Origin: Microbulbifer sp. YPW16
GTDB lineage: Bacteria; Pseudomonadota; Gammaproteobacteria; Pseudomonadales; Cellvibrionaceae
DNA length: 64,000 bases
Direction: 5' to 3'
Assembly: GCF_021290385.1 (NCBI RefSeq)
Contig: NZ_CP089928.1
Span: forward strand, 1 to 64,000
Each line of letters starts with the position of its first letter. The stretch's first letter is position 1. The position numbers and the translations under genes are program-made. The notes beneath the pieces are model-generated. The model had not been told where the DNA came from. It saw only the letters and a program-made list of their open reading frames with translations, and ran no database searches. This document shows positions 1 to 9,500 of this stretch, in pieces.

Positions 1-91
1 GATTGGCGCCGGCAGTGACCAGCAGCAGGGTAATTATCGCGACTGCGTGATGGACTGTCCTGTTGCCTGTGGTGACTGGTCCGGTTCCCAT
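1..91 (-). CDS. N-terminus of an exported protein (cut by window edge)
   Basis: Only the first 30 codons are inside the window. The ATG at 91 is preceded by AGGAG eight bases upstream (minus strand). The peptide starts MGTGPVTTGNRTVHHAVAI and continues into a hydrophobic stretch ITLLLVTAGAN, which looks like a signal peptide or a first membrane helix. The rest of the gene lies left of position 1, so no function can be given. It is oriented like the M28 peptidase gene to its right and could follow it, but the gap of about 260 bases with a strong hairpin argues for a separate transcript. Confidence 0.55.
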   Translation of the reverse strand, partial: MGTGPVTTGNRTVHHAVAIITLLLVTAGAN

Positions 92-287
92 AAAGCTTTC
101 TCCTGTCACAGGGGTGCCCAAAGGGCGCGTCAAATGGCAATACTCGCAGGGCGGTTCCTGCGGGCGGGGTGACACTTCCCAATGATAGTCATCAATCCAG
201 CGGGTGAGCCCGGCGGCAGCTGTGATGGTATGGCAGGGAGGGGGGATGGGAGTGCGGTCCCGGCGAGGCAACGTGCGGGGAGTGGTG

Positions 288-324
288 CCCCTGCCGCGCG
301 AGCGCAGTTCCGGCGCGGCAGGGG
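288..324 (-). terminator. GC-rich hairpin downstream of the M28 peptidase gene
   Basis: Perfect 12-base arms, CCCCTGCCGCGC at 288-299 and GCGCGGCAGGGG at 313-324, with a 13-base loop. It begins about 30 bases past the peptidase stop codon. There is no clear T run after it on the minus strand, so it may slow or stabilise the transcript end rather than act as a classical intrinsic terminator. I see nothing else in the gap 92-352. Confidence 0.4.
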
Positions 325-352
325 AAACGGGCGGGTATCAGTCTGTCGAGAC

Positions 353-1786
353 TCAGTCCCGTTTTGGTCCATCCAGGTAGAAAGATCCGGCGGGGCCGGG
401 GAAAACCACCGGGCTCTCGAAGCCGTCCCTGCTTACGGCGGCAACACCGAAGAAGTAATTGTCGATCACAATATTCTCCAGGGTGTACTCATCCACCTTG
501 CCGACAAAGCGGCTGTTGGTCCAGGTGGGTTCAGAGGTCAGCCGCCAGTAGACCTTGTAGCCGGCCAGGATATCTTCATTCCCGTTGCCCGCTGCTTTCC
601 ATTTCAGGGTGGTATCGGGGGACACCGCGCCCTCGATGGTGACATCCGCCGGCGGCGCCGGGGCCCTGGACAGGGCGGCCATGGTGAGTGCGTTGAGGCC
701 GGTAAGCTTGGCGGCATACTCGAAGTTTACCCCCTCGATCACATCGCCGTAGCGGATGCCGTCCTCAGTGCGCAGGTCCTGGTGCTGGCGGTTGTAGTTC
801 TCGTTGGTTTCCATGATACGCACGCCGGGATAGCCCAGGTCATTGAACGGGCGATGGTGGCCGCCACGACCGAAGCGGTCCAGGCGATAGATCATCATCA
901 CGTCCAGGTTGGGAATATAGTCCTCGGCGATACGGTGTACGTAGCGCCCCAGGTTGCGGGAGGGGGAGTCCACCTCGCCACCGTAGAAACGGCGCGCGCG
1001 GGCCTCATCGGCAGTCTCGTTCATGCGGGTACCTTCCATAAACACCCGCGCGGTGGTGTTGTTGATCACACCATTGATGCCCTCGATATTGCCGATCATG
1101 TCATTGTTCAGCACGCCGGTAATACGCCAGCCGCCTTCCTTTGCCGCAGCCGCCATGATCTTGCCGCCGAACAGGCCCTGTTCCTCGCCGGAGAGCCCGG
1201 CGTAGACGATCGAGCCGGCAAACTTGTGCTTGCTCAGCACCCGCGCGGCCTCCAGGGCGCCGGCGAGGCCGGAGGCATTGTCATTGGCTCCCGGTGCGTC
1301 CGAGGTGTAGTCCATGGGGTCAGAAACCCGGGAGTCGATATCGCCGGACATGATCACATAACGGCCGGGGTCCACGGTGCCGCGCTGCACGGCAATCACA
1401 TTGACCACTTCCGTGCGCTCGGGAATGCGCTTTTCCCCCTCGACGAAGTCTGACTGGTAATAGACCTCCAGGCAGCCGTCGCAGGCGTCGCTGATACGCT
1501 GGAACTCGTCGTGGACCCAGCGACGGGCCGCGCCAATCCCCCGGGTGTCAGATTTGGTCTCTGACAGGGTGTGGCGGGTGCCGAAGCCAACCAGCGTGCG
1601 GATACCCTTCTCGATTCGCTCTGCGGACACGTCCTGCCGGATCTGTTCCAGCAGCGCAGAGTCGGTTGCGGGCTGTGCGACGACTGGGGTGGCGACAGCC
1701 ATTGAGGAGAATAGGGCGGTAGCAAGGGACAATCGGGACACGAGGAACCTCCGGCCTGAATCTGTTATGGATCTTGTGGTCCACAT
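353..1786 (-). CDS. secreted M28-family metallopeptidase
   Basis: Protein of 477 residues. A hydrophobic signal-like segment (about residues 18-38, ending AVATPVVAQP) predicts export. The central part matches M28 aminopeptidases: GDIDSR at 148-153, APGANDNASG at 163-172, GEEQGLFG at 200-207, NNDMIGN and GHHRPFND further on, giving the usual Asp, Glu and His zinc ligands. The position normally held by the first zinc-ligand His (GHxDS) is Asp149 here. The last 90 residues look like a fibronectin type III-like domain (WKAAGNGN, GYKVYWR, FFGVAAVSRDG), which is common in secreted peptidases. Family assignment is secure; the substrate is unknown. It is transcribed away from the blaI-like gene. Confidence 0.85.
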   Translation of the reverse strand: MWTTRSITDSGRRFLVSRLSLATALFSSMAVATPVVAQPATDSALLEQIRQDVSAERIEKGIRTLVGFGTRHTLSETKSDTRGIGAARRWVHDEFQRISDACDGCLEVYYQSDFVEGEKRIPERTEVVNVIAVQRGTVDPGRYVIMSGDIDSRVSDPMDYTSDAPGANDNASGLAGALEAARVLSKHKFAGSIVYAGLSGEEQGLFGGKIMAAAAKEGGWRITGVLNNDMIGNIEGINGVINNTTARVFMEGTRMNETADEARARRFYGGEVDSPSRNLGRYVHRIAEDYIPNLDVMMIYRLDRFGRGGHHRPFNDLGYPGVRIMETNENYNRQHQDLRTEDGIRYGDVIEGVNFEYAAKLTGLNALTMAALSRAPAPPADVTIEGAVSPDTTLKWKAAGNGNEDILAGYKVYWRLTSEPTWTNSRFVGKVDEYTLENIVIDNYFFGVAAVSRDGFESPVVFPGPAGSFYLDGPKRD

Positions 1787-1864
1787 GCTACCCCAGAACG
1801 CAACTGGCGTCTTTTGCGCCCGGCGCTCCGGCGGCCCTGGCGCTCATACCCAGGCTTTCCTGTT

Positions 1865-1889
1865 AAAAACCGATTGACGATCGGTTTTT
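1865..1889. promoter_or_regulatory. perfect inverted repeat between divergent genes
   Basis: AAAAACCGAT (1865-1874) and ATCGGTTTTT (1880-1889) are perfect 10-base arms around TGACG. The site sits 44 bases before the BlaI-type repressor gene and about 80 bases before the divergent peptidase gene. It could be the operator of the repressor, or an RNA hairpin with a T run. It does not match the TACA/TGTA core of classical BlaI/CopY operators, so the operator role is an inference. Confidence 0.4.
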
Positions 1890-1932
1890 TGGGCCAATAC
1901 ACTGTGGGTATTGCTGGAATGCAGGAGGCGAC

Positions 1933-2334
1933 ATGGGCGCAACCTCGAAGCCAACCCCCGCACTCGGGGACCTGGAGGTGGCAGTACTGGAGATCACCTG
2001 GGAGACACCGGAGTGCTCGGCGAAGGAGGTGCATGAGCGCATTGGTCGCCAGCGGGGTATCTCCCTGAATACCGTGCAGTCCACCCTCGAGCGACTGCAT
2101 CGCAAGGAGCTGCTCACGCGCAGCAAGCGCGGCCATGCCTATCGTTACACCGCCAGCGTCGAGCGGGAGCGACTGATTGCCTCCTATATCCGCGAGACCC
2201 TCGGTCGCTTTGGTGGCGATGCGGTTTCCTCCCTGGCGGCCTTTGTGGATGCCGCCGAGGATATCGATGAATCCAGCCTGGAACGCCTTGAAGAGGAGTT
2301 GCGCAAGCGCCGCCAGGGGAGGCGTGGCCAATGA
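1933..2334 (+). CDS. BlaI/MecI/CopY-family transcriptional repressor
   Basis: Protein of 133 residues, the usual length for the family. The N-terminal winged helix carries the family signatures LGDLEVAVLEITWE (11-24), SAKEVHERI (29-37) and SLNTVQSTLERLHRKELL (44-61), followed by a C-terminal helical dimerisation part ending in a basic tail. Family members dimerise on promoter palindromes and are inactivated by cleavage or metal binding. The stop overlaps the next start (ATGA, 2331-2334), so it is translationally coupled to the M56 protease. The four efflux genes follow without a gap, which suggests that this repressor controls a metal pump rather than a beta-lactamase. Confidence 0.9.
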   Translation: MGATSKPTPALGDLEVAVLEITWETPECSAKEVHERIGRQRGISLNTVQSTLERLHRKELLTRSKRGHAYRYTASVERERLIASYIRETLGRFGGDAVSSLAAFVDAAEDIDESSLERLEEELRKRRQGRRGQ

Positions 2335-3308
2335 ACGCGATTCTTTCCCTGGCCTGGCTGTTTGTCCTGCTGGCAGCGGGCGGCTGGGCCATGGGGTGCC
2401 TGGCCAGTGCGCTGGTTTCCCGTTTTGCTTTCCGCGAGGGCCTGTCGCCACTGGCACGTCGTCGCCACAGTTTTACCCTTGCCGCCCTGCCTCTGCTGGC
2501 CATGGCCGCCCTGGTCGCAGCGGTTGCCACGACGGCACTGGGCAAGTCCCTGGGCTGGGTGGTGGATCACTGTATCTACCACGGCCCGGGGCATCCCCAT
2601 CTCTGTTTCAGGCACCTGCCGGCCATTGATCTCGGGCTTGTCGAGTTCGTTGCGGCTGTGCTGCTCCTCTCAGGTATCAGCTACATCATCGTCGGCTTTG
2701 CCTGCCGGGAGTACCGGGCGGGCAAACATATTCGCAGCCTGCTGCGGCTGGTAGAGGGACGCCGTCCCGATCGCAAAATACACACCGTTGAGGATCACAG
2801 TCCTTTTGCCGTCACTGCGGGCACATTTTCGCCGCGCGTGATCCTGTCACGGGGCCTGCTCGACAGGCTGGAAGCGCGGGAGCGGCGCATCGTGGTTGCG
2901 CATGAAGTGTCCCACGTGCGCGCGCGGGACCTTCTCTACAACGGGGTATTCGAAATCCTGCTGCTGCTCCAGCTGCCGGCTACCGCGTCCCGCCTGCGCA
3001 GCGAGTGGCGCCAGGGGATGGAGGAAAGCGCGGATGACCGGGTTGCGGGCCGCTTCGGCCGGGAAGCGGTCGCCGCAACCCTGCTCAAGGTTTTCCGCCT
3101 GCAACGTGGCGAGGTAATGCCCGGGCTGTCGGTGGCGGGGGCCGACGCCGTGATGCGTATCGAGCGATTGCTGTGTCCCATTGAGAGCAGAGGGAATGGC
3201 CGTGTTTTTTCTGGAATTCTGCTCGCTGCCATTTGTGCCCTGGCGCTGTTATCGGCTGGCGCGCACCACGAGCTGGAGACCCTGCTCGGACTTCTCACGG
3301 GACACTGA
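2331..3308 (+). CDS. M56 (BlaR1-like) membrane metalloprotease, no sensor domain
   Basis: Protein of 325 residues with N-terminal membrane helices (about 5-25, 45-65, 100-125), a cytoplasmic protease domain with the gluzincin motif HEVSH (about 191-195) and a later helix near residue 297-312. ARDLLYNG and EESADDRVAG following the HExxH motif fit M56. BlaR1 and MecR1 carry an extracellular penicillin-binding sensor domain; this protein stops after the last helix and has none. By family knowledge it would cleave the BlaI-type repressor encoded just upstream when a signal arrives. What it senses is unknown; the downstream pump suggests metal or envelope stress. Confidence 0.85.
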   Translation: MNAILSLAWLFVLLAAGGWAMGCLASALVSRFAFREGLSPLARRRHSFTLAALPLLAMAALVAAVATTALGKSLGWVVDHCIYHGPGHPHLCFRHLPAIDLGLVEFVAAVLLLSGISYIIVGFACREYRAGKHIRSLLRLVEGRRPDRKIHTVEDHSPFAVTAGTFSPRVILSRGLLDRLEARERRIVVAHEVSHVRARDLLYNGVFEILLLLQLPATASRLRSEWRQGMEESADDRVAGRFGREAVAATLLKVFRLQRGEVMPGLSVAGADAVMRIERLLCPIESRGNGRVFSGILLAAICALALLSAGAHHELETLLGLLTGH

Positions 3309-3312
3309 TTTC

Positions 3313-4506
3313 ATGCGATTGCTTCTATTGATCGGTGCGATCCTGGCCGCCGGGGCCGTGCGTGCCGCGCCCGGACTCACGGAGGCCGAGGCCGTGCGGC
3401 GCGGGCTGGCGCAACCGGACATCGCCACTTTGCTGGACGCACGGCGTGAAGCGGCGGCGGGGCGCGCCGAGGCCGCGGGACGCTGGGCGAACCCGGAAAT
3501 TGAATACAGCAATGAAGGCCTCGACCTGGACAGCGGCACGGCAGAAGAGCGCTACCTGTGGCTGACCCAGCGCTTCAATATTGCCGGCGTACACGGGCTG
3601 GAGCGTGATGCGGCAGCCAGTGAGCGCCAGGCGGAAAACGCCCGCGTCGACCTGAAACGCCGTGAGTTGGTGGCCGAGATGCGTCGCCTCTACTACGCCG
3701 CGGTTGCAGCCGAGCGTGAGGCCGCTGCGGTGAGCGGCTGGCGTGATCGGCTGGCACAGCTGGCCGGGGCAGTTGCCAGCCGCGCCCGGGCGGGTGATGC
3801 CTCGCAGTTTGATGCCCTGCGGCTGGAGAAAGAGCTGGCCCTGGTCAGCGGTGAGGCGCTGGACGCCCGGGCTGCGGCGGAATCGGCAGCGGACCGCCTG
3901 TTCAGCCTGCTCGGGTCCGAACCGATGCCGCTGGCCGGCGGGCTCCTCCCTCCGGCAGCTGGCTCGGTGGAGCTGGCGACTGTACTGTCCGGGCATCCGA
4001 TGCTGCAGGCGCTGGAAGCAGAAGTACAGGCCGCATCCCTCTCCGCCAGGGCTGAGCAACGCCGCCGCTGGCCGGAGCTGACCCTGGGGGTGGGGCGCCG
4101 TGAATTTGAGGATCCCGAGGTATCTGCCGACGGCCAGCTGCTGTCCCTGGGGGTGGAAGTGCCGTTGTTTGATAACGGTTCCGGCGAGGCGCGGGCGCAG
4201 TCTGCCCGCTCGCACCAACTGCAGGCTGAGCGCGCGCTGCTCGAGACACGCCTCGCGGCGGAGACCCGGGCCGTACTCCGGGAACTGCGCGCCCGCCGGC
4301 GTGCCGCAATTACCGCGCGCGAAGCCTCTGCCGGCAGGTCGCTGGTATCGATTGCGGAGAGCGCCTATGACGCGGGTGAGGTCAGTGTCCTGGAACTGAT
4401 CGATGCCCACCGCACTGAACTTTCTGCGCAGCGCGAGGCGGTGCGCCGCGCGCGCGCTGCGCGACAGTCCTACATCCAACTCCAACTGATAAAAGGTGAA
4501 TTATGA
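3313..4506 (+). CDS. outer-membrane efflux protein (TolC/CusC/CzcC-like)
   Basis: Protein of 397 residues from ATG 3313; it starts with a cleavable signal (MRLLLLIGAILAAGAVRAAP). The rest consists of long amphipathic helices rich in Ala, Arg and Glu with the two repeats typical of outer-membrane efflux proteins (ANPEIEYSNEGLDLDSG in the first, RRWPELTLGVG in the second half). It would form the trimeric exit duct for the RND pump encoded 2 kb downstream. The gene begins 4 bases after the M56 stop and overlaps the next gene by four bases (ATGA at 4503-4506), so it is part of the same operon. There is no lipobox, unlike CusC. Confidence 0.85.
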   Translation: MRLLLLIGAILAAGAVRAAPGLTEAEAVRRGLAQPDIATLLDARREAAAGRAEAAGRWANPEIEYSNEGLDLDSGTAEERYLWLTQRFNIAGVHGLERDAAASERQAENARVDLKRRELVAEMRRLYYAAVAAEREAAAVSGWRDRLAQLAGAVASRARAGDASQFDALRLEKELALVSGEALDARAAAESAADRLFSLLGSEPMPLAGGLLPPAAGSVELATVLSGHPMLQALEAEVQAASLSARAEQRRRWPELTLGVGRREFEDPEVSADGQLLSLGVEVPLFDNGSGEARAQSARSHQLQAERALLETRLAAETRAVLRELRARRRAAITAREASAGRSLVSIAESAYDAGEVSVLELIDAHRTELSAQREAVRRARAARQSYIQLQLIKGEL

Positions 4507-4901
4507 ACAAGCTTGCACTGATCCTGTCCATCGCATTTTCCGCGTTCCTGCTGTCCGCCTGTGGCCAGGACGATGATCACGGGCATCCCCATGAAGGCGA
4601 GTCAGGCCACGCCCACGAAGAGGGCGGACATGGCCACGACGACGCCTCTTATGGCGAGGGCCATGATGCCGCGCACGACCACGGCGACGGGGCCCACTCC
4701 CACGACGAAACCGAGACCGAGGCGTTTTACGGTGAAGAAGCTGAAACCGGTGCGCCAGCAGAGGAGGGTGCGTCCGGCGAGGAAGAAGGCCACGAGCACG
4801 GTGAAGCAACGCACACCCACGAGGACGACACCACTGAAGAAGCCGCAGAGGAAGATTCCCACGAACACAGCCATGATGACGATTCCGAGCATGAGCACTA
4901 A
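4503..4901 (+). CDS. histidine/acid-rich lipoprotein, probable periplasmic metal buffer
   Basis: Protein of 132 residues. MNKLALILSIAFSAFLLSAC is a lipoprotein signal with the lipid Cys at residue 20. The mature part has almost no hydrophobic core: it is His, Asp, Glu and Gly, with many HxH and HDH pairs (DDDHGHPHEG, HAHEEGGHGHDD, ending DSEHEH). It is likely disordered and binds divalent metal ions such as Zn, Ni, Co or Cu; Met-rich copper motifs are absent. It overlaps the outer-membrane factor by 4 bases and the fusion protein by 11, so it belongs to the pump operon. The role as a metal sponge or delivery factor is an inference from composition and position. Confidence 0.8.
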   Translation: MNKLALILSIAFSAFLLSACGQDDDHGHPHEGESGHAHEEGGHGHDDASYGEGHDAAHDHGDGAHSHDETETEAFYGEEAETGAPAEEGASGEEEGHEHGEATHTHEDDTTEEAAEEDSHEHSHDDDSEHEH

Positions 4902-6501
4902 AAACCTTGTCCGGGCGCTGGCACTGGCCGCGCTCGGCTTCGGCCTGGCTGCCTGCGGCGAACCCGAAGGCAGCGGCCACGGCCATGCACATGGACCCAG
5001 CGGCGGTCATGGGGCAGGAGGCGCTCATGGAGAGGGCGGCCACGACGGCGGTGGACATGGCCATGGTGATGCGGGGCCGACCCTGGTCTTTACCGACTAC
5101 ACCGATACCACTGAATTGTTTGTGGAATTCCCGCCCCTGGTTGCCGGGCAGACCTCGAAATTTGCCGCCCATGTCACCCGGCTTGCCGACTCGGCGCCGC
5201 TGGAAAGCGGGCGCGTCGACGTGGTTCTCAAGCGGGGCGACAGCATAGCCGCCCGTTTCCGTGTGCGGGAGCCCGCGCGTACCGGCATTTTTACCCCGGG
5301 GGTTAAGCCGCGTGACGCGGGGGAATTCCGCCTGCTGATCGAAGTGCAGGATGGGGAGCTGCAGGCCACCCATGACCTGGGCATGGTGCGGGTCTACCCG
5401 TCGGCGGCAGAGGCGGTGGTTGGCCAGGCTGAACCCGAGGGTGACATCAGTTACCTGAAAGAGCAGCAGTGGAGCAACCCATTTGCCTCCACCGAGGCGC
5501 AGCTGCGTCCCATGCGCCCGTCGGTACCGGCGTTTGCCACCGTGGATGCACCTGCGGACGCGGGCGCCCAGATCCGGGCACCCGCGGATGGTTATTTCTC
5601 CCATGCGGGGATGGCCCGGGCCGGGGATGTGGTTGAGAGCGGGGCCGTGCTGGGATACCTGGTACCGCGCCTGGGCGGCGAGACCGACTTTGGCCAGTTG
5701 CTGGTAGCGATGGAGCGGACACGTTCGCAACTGTCACTGGCCAAGCGCGATGTCGAGCGCCTGGAGCGACTCTACCAGCAGGGCGCGATCGCCGAGCGCC
5801 GGCTGGTGGAAGCCCGGGAAGAACTGGAGGTCGCCAGGGCAGAATTCGCAGCCGCCAGGGCGCGCGTCGAACAGTACCAGGGCGGCAGTGCCGAGGCCGG
5901 CATTGCCTTGCGTGCACCGGTCGCGGGCGAGGTGGTCGAGTTCAATGCCCGCCCGGGCGCATTCGTGCAGGCCGGGGAGCGGGTCTTCCGCATTGCCTCG
6001 CAGGATCGTCGCTGGCTCGACCTGGCGGTGCCGGAACGCTTTGCCGCCGATGTCGCCGCAGCCAGTGGCGCCTGGCTAGAAACTGCAGGGGGCGACACGG
6101 TAGTGCTGGATGAAGCCAGTGGCGCGCGTGTAGTGCAGGTCAGTTCTGCCGTGGACCCGAAAACACGCACGGCGCACGTCACGGTCGAGTACCCGGTTTC
6201 CCTGGGGCCGACCATTCTCGGCGCACGCTTGCCCGCGCACGTGTTCACGGCGCCGGCGGAGCCGCGGCTGGCTATCCCGCGCAGTGCGGTGATTGATGAT
6301 GGCGGTCGCAACGTAGTGTATGTGCAGACCGGCGGTGAGACATTCGCGCGTCGCCCGGTGGAGCTGGGTATTGTCGACGGTGAGATGGTCGAGGTGCTGG
6401 ACGGCGTGGCAGCGGGTGAGCGGGTGGCCTCGAAGGGGGCCTATTTCGTCAAGCTGGCATCGGTCGGTGGTGACGAAGTGGGGCACGGCCACGCACACTG
6501 A
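4891..6501 (+). CDS. periplasmic membrane-fusion protein of a heavy-metal RND pump
   Basis: Protein of 536 residues from ATG 4891, inside the end of the preceding gene. It has a lipobox (ALGFGLAAC, lipid Cys at 22) and then a His/Gly-rich stretch to about residue 60 (GHGHAHGPSGGHG), a beta-rich domain, a lipoyl half (RAPADGYFSHAGMARAGDVV), a helical hairpin (residues 270-325), the second lipoyl half (RAPVAGEVVEFNARPG) and a beta-barrel domain (LAIPRSAVIDDGGRNVVYV). It ends GHGHAH, so both ends are metal-binding in composition. This is a CusB/CzcB-type adaptor linking the inner-membrane pump to the outer-membrane duct. The His-rich ends favour Zn/Co/Cd/Ni-type over Met-dependent copper transport. 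Confidence 0.87.
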   Translation: MSTKNLVRALALAALGFGLAACGEPEGSGHGHAHGPSGGHGAGGAHGEGGHDGGGHGHGDAGPTLVFTDYTDTTELFVEFPPLVAGQTSKFAAHVTRLADSAPLESGRVDVVLKRGDSIAARFRVREPARTGIFTPGVKPRDAGEFRLLIEVQDGELQATHDLGMVRVYPSAAEAVVGQAEPEGDISYLKEQQWSNPFASTEAQLRPMRPSVPAFATVDAPADAGAQIRAPADGYFSHAGMARAGDVVESGAVLGYLVPRLGGETDFGQLLVAMERTRSQLSLAKRDVERLERLYQQGAIAERRLVEAREELEVARAEFAAARARVEQYQGGSAEAGIALRAPVAGEVVEFNARPGAFVQAGERVFRIASQDRRWLDLAVPERFAADVAAASGAWLETAGGDTVVLDEASGARVVQVSSAVDPKTRTAHVTVEYPVSLGPTILGARLPAHVFTAPAEPRLAIPRSAVIDDGGRNVVYVQTGGETFARRPVELGIVDGEMVEVLDGVAAGERVASKGAYFVKLASVGGDEVGHGHAH

Positions 6502-6516
6502 TGTTGGGAATAGCGA

Positions 6517-9500
6517 ATGATTGATCGAATAATCCAGTGGTCCCTGGGGAATCGCCTGCTGATCCTGGCCGGCGCAGCCCTGCTGTTCGTCTGGGGCACC
6601 TGGACGACGCTGAAGGCTCCGGTGGATGTGTTCCCCGACCTGACCGCGCCATCGGTGACGGTGGTGGCGGAGGCGCACGGAATGCCGCCGGAAGATGTCG
6701 AGAGGCTGATTACCTTTCCGCTGGAAACGGCCATGAACGGTGCCAGCGGCGTGCGGCGTGTGCGCTCCAACAGCGGCATTGGTATCAGTGTGGTTACGGT
6801 GGAGTTCGAGTGGGGTATGGATATCTACCGTGCCCGGCAGATTGTCAGCGAAAAGCTGCAGACCGTGCGCGCGTCGCTGCCTCCGGACCTGCCGTCGCCG
6901 GTGCTGGCACCGGTTACCTCGATCATGGGCGAGATCCTGTTTATTGCCCTGACCTCGGATGTACATGACGAGATGACCCTGAAGACCACGGCTGACTGGG
7001 TCGTGCGCCGCCGCCTGCTGGCAGTGCCGGGTGTCGCCCAGGTGATTCCCACCGGCGGCCAGACGCGCCAGTTCCAGGTGATCGCCACACCGGAACGCCT
7101 GGCGGCCTATGGCGTTACCCTGGGCCAGCTGCGTGAGGCGGTGGCCGCCGCCAGCCAGAATGCATCCGCCGGGTTTGTCACCGAGAACGACCAGGAGTTT
7201 TTGATCCAGGGTGTGGGTCGCGCCCGCGGCCTGGAAGATATCCGCCAGGCCGTGGTGACCACCCGCGATGGCGTGCCCGTGCAGGTACGCGACCTGGCCA
7301 GTGTCGAGACCGGCCCGGCGCCGCGCCGTGGTACCGGCTCCTACCGCGGCGAGGCGGCGGTGGTGCTGGGTATCCAGAAACAGCCCGACGTCAACACGCT
7401 GGCACTGACAAAACGCCTGGATACCGTGATTGATGATATCCAGGCGTCGTTGCCCGAGGGCATGCGTATTGAGACAGATGCATTCCGCCAGGCTGATTTC
7501 ATCAACGTCGCCGTCGATAACCTCGCCGCCGCCCTGCGGGACGGGGCCATCCTGGTTGTTGCCATCATGTTCGCCTTCCTGTTCAGTGCGCGGGCAACCG
7601 GTATCGCGCTGTTGGCAATCCCGTTGTCACTGCTGGTGGCAGTGCTGGTAATCCGTTACCTGGGGGGCAGTATCAACACCATGACCCTGGGCGGGATGGC
7701 CATTGCGCTGGGCGCGCTGGTGGACGATGCCATTATCGTGGTGGAAAACATTGTGCGGCGCCTGCGGGAAAACCATGCCCTGCCGGAGGCCGGGCGGCGC
7801 AGCAATGTCGCCGTGGTGTTCGAGGCGACCCGCGAAATCGAGGGGTCGATTGTCTTCGCGACACTGATCATCATCCTGGTATTCCTGCCGCTGTTTTTCC
7901 TCAGTGGTGTGGAGGGCCGCCTGCTCGAGCCCCTGGGCCTGGCCTATGTGGTCGCCCTGGCGGCGTCGCTGCTGGTCGCTGTTACCGTTACGCCGGTGTT
8001 GTCCCTGCTGTTGTTGCCAAACAGCGACCCGGTGCACAAGGATCACGATACCCGCTTTATCAGCTGGCTAAAGGCCCGCTACCGACCGGTCCTGGCCGGT
8101 GCCATGCGCTACTGGCGCAGTGTCCTGGCAGGTTCCACCGCATTGCTGCTGGTAGCCATCGCCGGCCTGGTGTTGGCGGGCCGGGGATTCCTGCCGGAAT
8201 TCAATGAGGGCAGCCTCACCATCAGCGTGGTCACCCTGCCGGGGACATCGCTGGAGACGTCGGATGAAATCGGCCAGCGGGTGGAGAAGATCCTGCTGGA
8301 GCAGCCGGAGGTGGTGGCCACCGCGCGCCGCACCGGCCGCGCCGAGCTGGATCCCCATGCGCAGCAGGTTTTCGCCTCCGAAATCGATGTCACTTTGGTG
8401 ATGCAGGAGCGGGAGAAAGACGAGTTGCTGGCGAGCCTGCGGCAACGCTTTGCCGGCATTCCCGGAACCAACGTGGTGATCGGCCAGCCGATCTCGCACC
8501 GGATCGACCATATGCTGTCCGGCACGCGGGCGAATATCGCAATCAAGATTTTCGGCGAGGACCTGTTTGAGCTGCGTCGCCTGGGCAAGCAGGTGGAGTC
8601 CCGGGTAGCGGAGATCCCCGGTGCCGTGGATGTGGCGATGGAGCAGCAGAGTGAGATTCCATTTGTCGCGGTGAATTTCAATCGCCCGGCACTGGCCAAT
8701 TACGGCATGACAGTCGCTGAAGCGGCCGAATCACTGGAGACCGCCTTTACCGGCACCGAAGTGGGCCGGATCCTGGAAGGGCAGGCGAGTTTCGACCTGG
8801 TGGTGCGTTTCCCCGAGTCCGCCCGGGACAATATCGACACCCTGCGCGAGACCATGTTGACCCTCGACAACGGTGCGCGAGTGCCATTCGCGGCAATTGC
8901 GGATATCCGTCGTGAACGCGGGGCCAACACCATCAGCCGCGAAAATGTACAGCGCAAGCTGGTGGTGATGGCCAATGTCGCCGGTCGCGACCTGATCAGT
9001 GTGGTGGAGGATATCCGCGTGGCCCTGGGGGACAGCATTTCCCTGCCCACCGGTTACCACATCGAATACGGTGGCCAGTTCGAGAGTGCGGAAGCCGCCG
9101 GTACCCGGCTGATGTTGCTGGGGGCACTGGTGATTGTGGGCATCTTCCTGCTGCTGGTCGCTGCCTTCGGCAATACCCGTGAAGCCTGGCTGGTGATGCT
9201 GAACCTGCCACTGGCCCTGATTGGCGGAGTACTGGGTGTCTGGCTCACCGACGGCATCGTCACAATTGCGGCAGTGATCGGCTTTATCACCCTGTTTGGT
9301 ATTGCCACGCGCAACGGTGTGATCCTGGTGGACCATATCGGGCGGCTGCAGCGGGACGGGGGGATGGCGCTGGCGGACGCCATCCGGCAGGGCGCCGAGG
9401 AGCGACTGGTTCCCATCCTGATGACCGCCCTGGCCACGGCGTTTGCGCTGGTGCCCCTGGCACTGGCCGCGGGCCAGCCCGGCAGTGAAATCCAGGCGCC

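Noticed and set aside
1933..3308. Beta-lactam resistance regulator pair
   Set aside because: No beta-lactamase or penicillin-binding gene is adjacent and the M56 protein lacks the penicillin-sensing domain; the pump operon follows directly.
3325..4485. 386-residue open frame opposite the outer-membrane efflux gene
   Set aside because: Antisense shadow; the plus-strand frame has a signal peptide and the efflux fold, this one has no recognisable feature.
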